Below are positions 1-9,816 of a stretch of 64,000 nt of DNA, in pieces. Each line of letters opens with the position of its first letter. The stretch's first letter is position 1. This DNA is from Tomocerus qinae (taxonomy: Eukaryota > Arthropoda > Collembola > Entomobryomorpha > Tomoceridae), in NCBI GenBank assembly GCA_020055645.1, contig CM034546.1, positions 136,297,875 through 136,361,874 of the forward strand, read 5' to 3'. Made by a program: the position numbers and the translations under genes. A model generated the notes under the pieces. The model was not told the origin of the DNA. It made no database searches and worked only from the letters and a program-made list of their open reading frames with translations.

Positions 1-891
1 TAAGTACCACTATTACAGTGGAGGTTTTTCCAACCTTTAATTAACAACATACAAATATTATACATTTTTGTTTTTCATGTCGTCTATGGGTCCTTGAATT
101 TAGTGTACCTAATAATAATATATTTTGCACAATAAAATTGTTTATTGAATAGAGAAGACTGTCAAAACTGGTGGTATTGATAGTGATGCACTCAATACTA
201 ATCAAAATAATCATATATCTGCTCATAATTGTAATGACAGGTTACATTTTTGAGCCAAAGAAACTTTTCCTCCGAGTTTTTTGCGTGGGATATTTATATT
301 GCCGTGTCAACAATTTGCCATTTTCACTAACCACCCCTCTTCAAAATTGAAAATTCGTCGGACAAGGTACGATTTGATTTATCACTGCAGACAGTGAACT
401 AGCTAAATGTCGTCATAAAATCACTAATTGTAATTCATAAAATATGGATGTATTCGTTCCAAATTGGCAAGCAACACATTCTCTGAGTGCTGTTTACATT
501 AATTTTACTTGAAATTGCGACGTTTATAAGCATATACATGTTATTCATTCATGTACTGATGTAGGTGTTAATAGCATTGGTTTTACTATTTGCATTTGTC
601 CGTTTTGTACTATATTGTCCTTTCTGTGTTTATTGCTGACTGGTCCTTCTAAGGTTTTGCCTATGTAAATAGACCCAAAAACAAACGCATTACATCTGGT
701 TACGTTTTTATAGCGATATTGTATTGTTGTTGGTGGGATTGGACCAAACGGGCCGCAGAAGACTGTCCCACATTACACAGCACCACTATACCTCGAAATA
801 TTTAGAAGTGACCCCCCAATGTTTCATCGGATCTTTGCCGGACATGACCTGTAGGGTACGCTCCCACCCTCAGCTTCCCCCAGGAGGGTCT
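1..891. other. Intergenic, no gene seen
   Basis: AT-rich sequence with only short, uncoded-looking reading frames on both strands. I see no domain, splice structure or RNA gene here. Confidence 0.5.
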
Positions 892-1041
892 GGGGCAAAG
901 TGAGATTCCATCGGATTTTGGTAGATAATTTCCAATTTTTTTCAAACTACCCCCTAGGGAGGGTCAGGCGGGCGGAGTGGGTTTGGTATTTGTTTAAAGG
1001 GTCGATATCTATCAAAATCCGGTGGAATCTCAATTTTCCCC
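892..1041. repeat. Foldback inverted repeat, 36-base arms
   Basis: Arms at about 892-927 and 1006-1041 are imperfect reverse complements with about four mismatches. They surround a GC-richer 78-base centre with CCCTAGGGAGGG-like runs. This could be a small foldback MITE. No target-site duplication was recognised. Confidence 0.55.
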
Positions 1042-1507
1042 ATCACCTTAAGGTTTAATATTGCTGAGAACGTCACATTTTAGAGTTCACTTAGAGTTGA
1101 ATTGGAAGGTGGATGCTATCGACTATACAAATGGCGATGCATGCAGATTGAAAGATGAAGTTTTCCGCTTGGGATTGAGGGCAAAAATAGATATACTACA
1201 GTTGGACCATTATACAGGTACCAATGAAAAACTAATATTTTCTATTGCCAAATGAAATTCAATATTCAAATCATACTGCAACAGTAGTAGCTACTAGTAG
1301 ACAGATTTATTGGGCTTCTAGAATTTACATTCATTACATAAAATTAGCTTATTTCTAATAATACCAATCATATATTATTAAACATATCAAACAATCATAT
1401 GAGCGAATTCTTAATTTCAGAAAAACATTATCTAGAACAATTGTTAGGGATGTACTGTGTCCGATAAATATAAGGTTGGCAATTTCTAACTATTACAGTA
1501 GCCATTA

Positions 1508-3044
1508 TTAAGCAGAATTAGTCCCTGATGATTCGTCGCCGCCAGAATCGATTGATTTAATTCTGCCGGACCACACCCGATATGATCCACAGTCGACAAC
1601 CTCTTCATAAATTCGTGTTAAAAATCCTTGAGGCACAATCACGGATTGTGAAATTTCTTGCTGAGTAGTCCAAGCACTGCTGAAGTCTTTTGATGTGCCT
1701 TTCTCGGTGGACGAACTACTCCCGAGTCGTTCTTCGATTCGTTTTCGAAGAAGGGCCGAAACTATTTTCAGATTAACACCAGCCTCAGTGTCCACTGCAG
1801 AACTTTTGTCTTTGGACGTGCCTTCCGTGTTTCTGCTGGACCAACCCGTTCCTTTCCGGCTTTCCAGACCTATCCGTAAAGTGTAGGAATACTGCTTATC
1901 AAAGTGACCGTCAGAGTTATCCCCTTCAAAAACCATCGGATAAGAAATATTTGGCTCGCAAGTTTCTGCCTCGTCTTTCTGCTTAACTTCTAATGGGGCA
2001 TTACAGCAATAGCCGACAAGAGAATTCAATCCCGTATTATCCTCTGAAAAGTTATAATTCCCACTTTTAATATCTATATTAAATCATTAACGTATTCTAT
2101 TAATTCCTTAAAACAAAATGTAAAATAATATCAAAATACCGAACAGGGAAGTTAACCAATATTAAAGTATTAATTATATTTATTTGAAAAATGTCATGCA
2201 TATCGACATTCTCACCTTGATCCTCTAACTCTTCTACTTTCGTTTTCAACCCGCACAAGAAAGTCTTACTTGGACAAACCATTTCAGCTTCCCAGTCCCC
2301 CGGTTCGTAGCTTAAAGCATGAGCAGGAAGAAAGTTACCTTTGCATCTGAGTTTGAAATTTGTGATCCCAGCGTCATCCGAAAATGATCCCTGAGATTTT
2401 TCAACCTTTACTTCAAAGCCATTAGCAAAACCGTTGGGGGCAGAACTGATCATGCTGCCAAGATCCCAAATTACCGGAAAAGCTTTGAATGCTAATCGCG
2501 TTAGATTTGGAGGCCCAATTAGATCCACAGATTAGGGCCAAGCCAGTCAATCCATTGTCATCTTTAAGTTTAAAAGCTGACTTTGGACGGGAGGAACTCG
2601 AACCAAAATATTTCCCTATGTAACTGGACCATAAACTTTTAGAAGTCTCCCAAATGTTTTTGGCGGACGAAACTGTTGATGAAATTGCCCCTTGAAATTT
2701 TTGATGCTTAACGTTGTACCCAACTACGTAGCTTCCTGTAGGACAATATGCAGGACTTCCCCACTTTCCTTCAGAAGGAAAAATGTCGGAGGATTTAATC
2801 GCCTTAACGATGTCATTACGACATTGTAGACTTCCAAAATACGAGAACAGCAAGAGGATTCCGAGATTGTACCTGTTACATTTTCATTATTTGCAATGTA
2901 ATAAAATAATTGGTTTATTTCTCGTTCTATTTAATATTAACTTTTGATTTATCTAAATATTCGAATTAAGTGTAAAGTTAGGAATGACTAATCAAACTCT
3001 GGTTAACAAGGTGAATTTAAATAAGAGTCCACTCACCTCTTCAT
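1508..3044 (-). CDS. Secreted VMO-I-like protein with pore-former-like C-terminal half; frameshifted as read
   Basis: Three exons are predicted: 3044-3037 (ATG plus five bases, then GTGAGT), 2872-2216 and 2043-1508. The start is chosen because the tiny first exon completes a signal peptide ending near LQC. Exon 2 carries repeated VMO-I (vitelline membrane outer layer I) signatures, with CP-G-Y/F-(V)GY/GF-K followed by D-(T/N)-G-L and a Cys. Exon 3 finishes the last repeat and adds about 145 residues rich in Ser/Thr with alternating polarity and a VPQG turn, resembling aerolysin-type beta pore-formers; this second point is inference from pattern only. Inside a run of five G (2436-2440) the VMO-I frame shifts by one base. 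Frames before, after and into exon 3 agree only if that run has one base too many, so it is either an assembly error or a real lesion. Length is about 399 codons. Confidence 0.7.
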
Positions 3045-4167
3045 TTTAAAATGATAATAGGTTATCCTCCTCTTTGCTTCGATTAGCGTACAATTATCAA
3101 CGCTGACCTCGGGTAAATATATAGATACAAGTTTTATAATCACGAAGAAAAGTTTTAGTACGAGTTTTTAATCAAACAATGGATGAATATAACCAGGCAG
3201 TTGTGGAAATTGCTCTTTTTATATACCAACCTAAGGAACCAAAAATGAATATTTGTAAACATTTTTCGTCGTAATCGATTATTAACATTGTTTGCGGATT
3301 GCATAAGCATATACAGTACTTAATACAATCACCGATACTGATGCCATGTCGTTCTACAAGACTTAAATACATTGCCTGTATGAGTTGATGAAATGAATCT
3401 ATACACATAACTTTATCTAGCAGAATAAAACCTAACCTAATTCGTACTGTTCATTACTACGAATAAATTAAATTTTTATTTGTACTTCTTTAAATTAGTG
3501 GTTTTCTTAGTCTAGAAATAAAGCCGTAACAAAACAATTTTTTTAGTACTTAGTAATTTAGCAATTTTTCCTCGAAGTCGGTTAAGATTGACAATTATTA
3601 GATGGTATTTGTACTGAAGACGGAAGTGAAGTGTTGATATTTATTATGTATCAAAAATCGGAGGCCGAGCTAGTAGGTAACCACGAGGCCCTGTTTGAGG
3701 CCTTCAAAGCTACGACTTTAGGCTCACTATTTTTGCATTTTTACTTTTGACGGAAATTTGTTGTCAAAGATTAGTGAAATGTAGAGTCAAGGTCAAAAAC
3801 AGTCAACATTTGGTAGTAGGTTAATAGTCAGACAAAGGTCTAGCCTATATAGCTTGTACAGTGTGGTGCACGGCTGATGAATTAAAATCCAGGCAAGTGA
3901 TATAATTAAATTATCCAAAACCCCGTCCATAGTTAGTTACATAAAGTGATTTGATTTTTGATGAAGATCAAAGATTTTTTAATCTCGATCAAAGAGCATA
4001 ATTAATAATAATGCAGAACTTAAAAACCTTATTTCTAAATAGTTAGGGAAAGTAGGTCAATTCCTTAACTATAGGACGTAATGCCCCCTTCCTGCCTTCT
4101 CCGTATGCAGGTACAGTAGTACGATTCTGGTGAATATAGCACGTATTAATAAGGAATTGACAAATGC
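3045..4167. other. Intergenic, no gene seen
   Basis: AT-rich spacer upstream of the VMO-I-like gene. I found no convincing exon, RNA or repeat. Confidence 0.45.
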
Positions 4168-4642
4168 ACCAATCCCAAGGTGTCGAGTGTGCCGTAAATG
4201 CCGCATGCCGTAAATGCCGTAAATAGAATTTACGGCATTTGGTATTTGGCGGCATGCCGTAAATGCCGTAAATGCCGTAAATTATTTTTTACGTTTTTAA
4301 CTGTTTTTATACATAAATTGATGTGGTAAGTGAGTAAAAACACGCTAAAAGTGATTTTATATTTCAATATTGTCTATTAACATCATTATATGCCACTCCT
4401 TGTGGCTGAAAAGCTTTGAAAAGTGAAAACTCATTTTATAACTTATGACAGTTGTCATTTATTATAAAATGATCAAAATTATATTTTTTGTTCTTCCAGT
4501 AGTTGAATATTACTATTAAACTGCCAATGCCGTGTATTATGTATTTTACGGCATTTACGGCTTTTACGGCATTTACGGCATTTACGGCATGCGGCATCTG
4601 AAAATAATTTACGGCATGCCGACTTTATACTCTGACCAATCC
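4168..4642. mobile_element. hAT-type MITE with TGCCGTAAA subrepeats
   Basis: The element spans 4176-4634 (459 bp) and is flanked by a perfect 8-bp duplication, ACCAATCC, at 4168-4175 and 4635-4642. The outer ends (CAAGGTGTCGAG on the left; CAGAGTATAAAG on the reverse of the right) are weakly matching inverted repeats starting with CA. Inside each end, short units of TGCCGTAAA are arrayed directly and inverted, so each end can fold on itself. There is no transposase frame. The 8-bp duplication and CA start fit the hAT superfamily; the class assignment is inference. Confidence 0.8.
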
Positions 4643-5475
4643 AGTACTTTTGTACTTGCAATAACTGACTTTTACTTTGCTACAAATTGCATATGCACAT
4701 TTTACTATTTCAGATATGACCAACAAAATATTCAATTGACAATAGATGAGCTCGCTTTATAATTATTGCTCATTAAATTTTCAATTTGCGGGACAAGTTC
4801 CGAATTATAATGTTGAATTCCTCCTTTATCCCTAAAAAAGAGTAAATACAACTACATAGAGTTTCAATCACGATTAAGTGAACTGCTGGTTGCCACTGTA
4901 TTAACAGAGTTACACATTTATCACAGACCAAGCACATATCCGGTAGGGAGAGAAGTTTTTTCTCAAAAAGGTCAAACATTGGAAAACTTTTACTATTTTT
5001 GCCATTATTTTTGTAACAATTCTTATGGCTTTTCATCCTCACAGCGGCAATAATGCACTTTATGGTAAATTTATGCATTCAATTGTAGTAAAATGGTACG
5101 TTTGTTTGGTACAATTACTTGAAATTTACATTAAATTAAGTTTTACTGCTATATTTTCCCTACTTCCCTACAATATGGCAAATTTATATTTAAATTTAAA
5201 TATTCACTGAAAGAACGATAACAATGGTATTTAAATAGTACTTATTTATTTCCTACAAAATATTTCATTTAGTAAGTGCTAATGATCCATTTTAAACGAA
5301 ATTAACTATTAAATCAGTAAATGAGGGCATTTTGTCTCATTTAGTTAGTCTAAATTAATTAATCAATTTAGTTAAATAAAAAAAATAAATTAATCAGTAA
5401 ATGGTATGATTTAATCTTACTTAAAGTAATAAGACTGTACCTTTGGTTCATATTACTGTATTGTTGGAATCCAGG
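4643..5475. other. Intergenic, no gene seen
   Basis: AT-rich spacer downstream (3') of the ionotropic-receptor-like gene. It contains several ATTAATTAA-type low-complexity stretches around 5340-5420 and no supported gene. Confidence 0.45.
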
Positions 5476-7989
5476 TCACAAGGTTGGAAAAAAGACTACC
5501 GGCAAAAAATATCTACGTCTAAATTCTAACGCCTTAAATTTAATTCGTCTTAATACTCCCAAAATGATGTTACCAATTTTCCAAGTCTTGAAATAGCTTC
5601 TTAGTTCCCATAAAATGGCAAGGATATGGGTAAATGCAATGCAAGGGGCAATATAAAATATGGTTGTAGTATTGGAATTTAAAAGTGACAAAGGTCTAGG
5701 TTGACTTTTCTCATAGCATGTTGTACACTGTGTAAAATTTCGTGTTTTAAAATAGTCCAACCATGCATTAAAAAGTCCAGAATGATCTAAGACAAAGAGT
5801 CTCTGCCTTAAAAGTGAAGAGAGCTGTGGAATATTTATGTTTGCGAAACCAGTATAAATTGGTATTGGGAAAAATAGCTCATCGTCAGCTCCGATATATA
5901 AATTCTTTTCTGGTTTAACTCCGCCACTATTTGGATTCCAATGAGAGTCATTGAGCAGTCGATGTAAACGAGAACTCCTGAGTATCAGGACAGAATTATT
6001 GCATTTTGATAGCCATTGTTGAGCAGTAGTGTTGAAAGGAAATCCGAAAGGGTATTGGAACATTTTAGCGATTGATTTGATTAAATTTACCATTTTAACG
6101 AATTCAAGGTCTTTATACGTATTTTGGTCGATCTTTTTCAAGTCCGCTACAAAGTTAAGATATTTTAAATAATTGCTAGAATAGTTTCTCATTTGTTGGA
6201 ATACAAATGTCTGAAAAGCGGCTTTTATTTCACTATTTTTCTTTTTGTTAAGAGAGGATTTATAATCAGTAAACATACCCTCTTGAAGAAACGATATATA
6301 TTTTGATTTTTCCCTACTGGGTGGAAAATTCTTGATGTTGTTGAAAATGATCTCCATTTCCAAAATGGGGGGAATACGGAATGGGTCATACTCATTATTG
6401 TTTCCTACAATTTCTCCAAATCCGATAATGTCAGATAAATTAGCCAAATGTTTCATAGATTGAATTTTTTGCACAGGGAGTGGCTCCACTAAATCTGAAG
6501 TAATAATCCCCTTGTACCCGTTGGTCAGTACAATGAACATGAGCAAGAAAGGACCGATAAGCAGCCTGACCCAAAGTTTTCTTTCGGCCTCTGCTGGTAA
6601 CGAATAGCTGACTTCCAATAAATACGCATAGCAAATCATAAGAAATGGAATGCTTTCATCCTTTTTCCATAAGAGGACACCGTGAGCAAATCCAATGACA
6701 AAAAGTGTTGAAGCAATGATTCCCAGCCAAGCGGGAAATTGAAACGGTCGAATGTAGACGAAGAAAGAGAAACGCGCATCTTCCAAAATAGAACAAGATA
6801 GGAAATTGTAGGAGTCTACCATTGTAGATAATAAATAAAAATGATCCTCTACAACAGCCAAATCAGTTTGAAAGAAAATTCGTACATAATTGTCATTAAA
6901 GCCAACTGCTGCAAAACATCTAAGGGAATTAATACTTAACGTTGAGTTAGAAAATGTGTGTAAAATTATTGAAAGAATTGGAAGGGACTGAACTGTCTTT
7001 TCGTTAATAAACGAGCTAGTGAAATATAATTTTTTCATTGGGGGACCACAATATTTGTCTTCGCTTGACATATCAAACCTTGTCATTTCAGGTTCACTTT
7101 GATACTTATCTTCTAGAATTTCAAAAACTGTAAATTTTGGAATATTACTTTCCTTAATGAATATTGTCGTTGCCAAATCACGCAAAGATTGATCAAAACA
7201 ATCATTCCCGGAACAAACTGCCAAAATTTGGTATATTTTATTAATTACTTGAAAACCATTGTATACTGCTTGCGGACAGACAAAGTATACAATTGGGTCA
7301 TCTTCGTCTGACAACATAAACCAGGGTTTCGACCAGTAGACATCACTAAATATATCGTTGTATTTTTTATTTGAAAGTGGGTCAGACTTTTCCACTTGTA
7401 GCATTTCTCGTTGTATAATTAAGTAAATGGAAGAGTGCTCCATAAAGTTATACCAGTTTTGATCGATTATATGCTTTCTGTTCCCGTGGTAGAATTTCAC
7501 TCTCGGATACGCCAACAACTCTCTTGCCGTTGGTGTAAAGTCCACACTGATCTCATTTAATAAAACACTATCTTTTCTACTTCTCGGGTTGAAATTAACT
7601 GCAACTAGCATCAGGCAAATTAAACGGCTAGGGAGACGCACAGATGCAACAGGAAGAGGATTTTGTAATCTGTAAATTTCAGTACATTTTACTGTGTCCG
7701 TTGGTCTACTTCTGTTCATATGTAGCTCTCCTGTATTGCAGAACCATTCCCTGAATCGAGTTTTCATTTTGACAAGTTTAGTAAACGCGAAAGGGATATC
7801 CATCTCCTGTAGTTGATCCATTATTTCATCTTCCAAAATATAATTAATGCTACTGTAGTTTTGAACAAATACCAGATTAATGTAACAGTGTCTGTCCAAA
7901 TGCGTAACTTCTTTTAAATTCCACCCAAATGATAATTCACTAAGAAAAACAAGAGCCAAGACGAGACTAGTCATTTTAGAGTGGTTCAT
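5476..7989 (-). CDS. Divergent ionotropic (iGluR-like) receptor
   Basis: A single uninterrupted 837-codon frame opens at an ATG followed by a signal peptide (SLVLALVFLSELSFG). About 390 extracellular residues follow, then membrane segment M1 (LGIIASTLFVIGFAHGVLL, about 417-435). A pore/M3 region comes next (RLLIGPFLLMFIVLTNGYKG, about 473-495), then a second extracellular lobe and M4 (IAPCIAFTHILAILW, about 779-793). This is the layout of arthropod ionotropic receptors, ligand-gated cation channels of sensory dendrites. The usual SYTANLAAF motif after M3 is replaced by TNGYKGIITSDL, so it belongs to a divergent clade. Lack of introns contrasts with most neighbours and is common for lineage-expanded receptors. 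The ligand cannot be told from sequence. Confidence 0.8.
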   Translation of the reverse strand: MNHSKMTSLVLALVFLSELSFGWNLKEVTHLDRHCYINLVFVQNYSSINYILEDEIMDQLQEMDIPFAFTKLVKMKTRFREWFCNTGELHMNRSRPTDTVKCTEIYRLQNPLPVASVRLPSRLICLMLVAVNFNPRSRKDSVLLNEISVDFTPTARELLAYPRVKFYHGNRKHIIDQNWYNFMEHSSIYLIIQREMLQVEKSDPLSNKKYNDIFSDVYWSKPWFMLSDEDDPIVYFVCPQAVYNGFQVINKIYQILAVCSGNDCFDQSLRDLATTIFIKESNIPKFTVFEILEDKYQSEPEMTRFDMSSEDKYCGPPMKKLYFTSSFINEKTVQSLPILSIILHTFSNSTLSINSLRCFAAVGFNDNYVRIFFQTDLAVVEDHFYLLSTMVDSYNFLSCSILEDARFSFFVYIRPFQFPAWLGIIASTLFVIGFAHGVLLWKKDESIPFLMICYAYLLEVSYSLPAEAERKLWVRLLIGPFLLMFIVLTNGYKGIITSDLVEPLPVQKIQSMKHLANLSDIIGFGEIVGNNNEYDPFRIPPILEMEIIFNNIKNFPPSREKSKYISFLQEGMFTDYKSSLNKKKNSEIKAAFQTFVFQQMRNYSSNYLKYLNFVADLKKIDQNTYKDLEFVKMVNLIKSIAKMFQYPFGFPFNTTAQQWLSKCNNSVLILRSSRLHRLLNDSHWNPNSGGVKPEKNLYIGADDELFFPIPIYTGFANINIPQLSSLLRQRLFVLDHSGLFNAWLDYFKTRNFTQCTTCYEKSQPRPLSLLNSNTTTIFYIAPCIAFTHILAILWELRSYFKTWKIGNIILGVLRRIKFKALEFRRRYFLPVVFFPTL

Positions 7990-9816
7990 TTTTAACCTAA
8001 TCCACTGACAATATTGTATACAAAAATCAAGTTGAGTTGTAAATGAATTCCTGGTGTTAATTCAATTTTTAGTGGAATGAAATGTTAATTGGGTTTCCAG
8101 GGGACCAATGCACAAATAACTTGTTAGTATTGTTTTAATACGCGTAGTAAATAAATAAAAAATTTATTTCGTATTTAATGTTGTTAATAAATCAGTTATA
8201 TTGTAATTTTTACGTTAGGTTTACATTGACAAACACAAACACAAATGTCTTTAAAAAGATCCTTCGCGGAAAATTAGGTTCAACGTTTTGTTGAATGTAT
8301 ATTGAAGTTGCAGGACTTCCAATTCCAAAAAAGGAAGGAAAATGACCTCCAAACGTATGTAGTTCATCAACAAAGAACACACACTAAAAGGTATGAGTGC
8401 TTTAAAAGCTTTGCCATTAGCATTAATGAATAGTAATATAATTATATTCTTCAATTCCATAGAAAGCTTCTCTATTCGTGTCGAATTTATTTCTTGGTAA
8501 TAATGTAATTAAGCAAAAAATATCCAAATCCAGAATCTCATTTTGATCATATTGTAATACAATGGACACATTTTACACCAAAACTCCATACTGTAATCAA
8601 CAGTCAAATAAAATGTCTAAATTTTTAAGGTAGCTAAGGCAACTACAATTTGGTAAACATTTTTACTTTCCAATTAACTACATACCAAACAGCTTAATTC
8701 TCCGTAAAAGATATTCTCTGTTATTATCAATTTGATGTTCAGAAATCCTGACTTGGCAATTTCTGTTTTACATTATGGTGTAACTATATTATACTTTAAA
8801 GCCATTATCTTCATTGTGTCATGCATAATATAACATTTTTAATTCCCGTAAAAGCCGTTGTACTACATTTAGTACTCAAACCCCATTTCTTTCCATGGAA
8901 AATTTGTTTCTCGGTTCCCAGGATCTATCAGTTGAAATAAATAAAGTAACGAAATAATTAATTAGTAGCTAGGATACTCAGTTACGTAAGTTACGTCACG
9001 TAACCGGAAGAGTCATAATTTACTATAGTCACAACTGTGGCGGGTTCTAACAGACAATTTCGAACTATTTATCAGTTTAAAAACTAAAAGGTAGGGCACG
9101 AGATTACTTTGACGTTATAACAATGCAAGTATGAAAAAAGCGTCTCCTTTAGAATTAGTAGTTTAGTTTACCTAACATTACTATGTTTGAATTACTGATT
9201 TCGTGCACTTAAAATCAAACACTTAAAATGAGAAGAATTTTACTCTAGGAAGAGAAAGAGCTTTTCACGCATTTCATATTTGGATCTTAATGCATTACAA
9301 GTACATTATATTATATTGTGTTGTAAACAAGTACATTCTTAATTACTCATAACCAATGCTTGACGTACATGAAATAAACAATCAACAACATTCTTAACTT
9401 TAATATTATTGCCTATTGTTCCCTTTAGTATTCAATAAAGACTTACATTCTTTTTGTCAAGGTGTCCCCTGATGTCATGAACATTTTGACATCGTACATA
9501 AATACGTATTAGAATCATAAGCTATATTTTATCATGTATTATAAAACGCATTTTATCATAATATTATATCGCATCATATCATATAACGCATTTTATCGTA
9601 TCATTATAAAACGTACATAAAACGCAAAATAGCGAGCGCAATTGTGAATAACTATATACTACTACTGTTCAAATTACATCAGTGAGAATAATACTGATTT
9701 TTTATTCCTCCCTTTACTTCTCGAAGCTTGTGCTTTAACAATACTTGCTGTGACCGATTAATTCATCGTTTGGGAAAATCTAGCTTAACTTTTACAGTCA
9801 CAATTTGAATTTAAAA
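7990..9816. other. Spacer between receptor and esterase genes
   Basis: AT-rich sequence between divergently transcribed genes, so it probably holds both promoters. Around 9525-9635 there are degenerate direct and inverted copies of AAAACGCATTTTATCATA. No coding exon is supported. Confidence 0.45.

Noticed and set aside
1061-1255. 64-codon plus-strand frame
   Set aside because: No splice support, no signal or domain, and it lies beside a foldback repeat.
3172-3408. 78-codon minus-strand frame upstream of the VMO-I-like gene
   Set aside because: Composition looks random and no exon joins were found.
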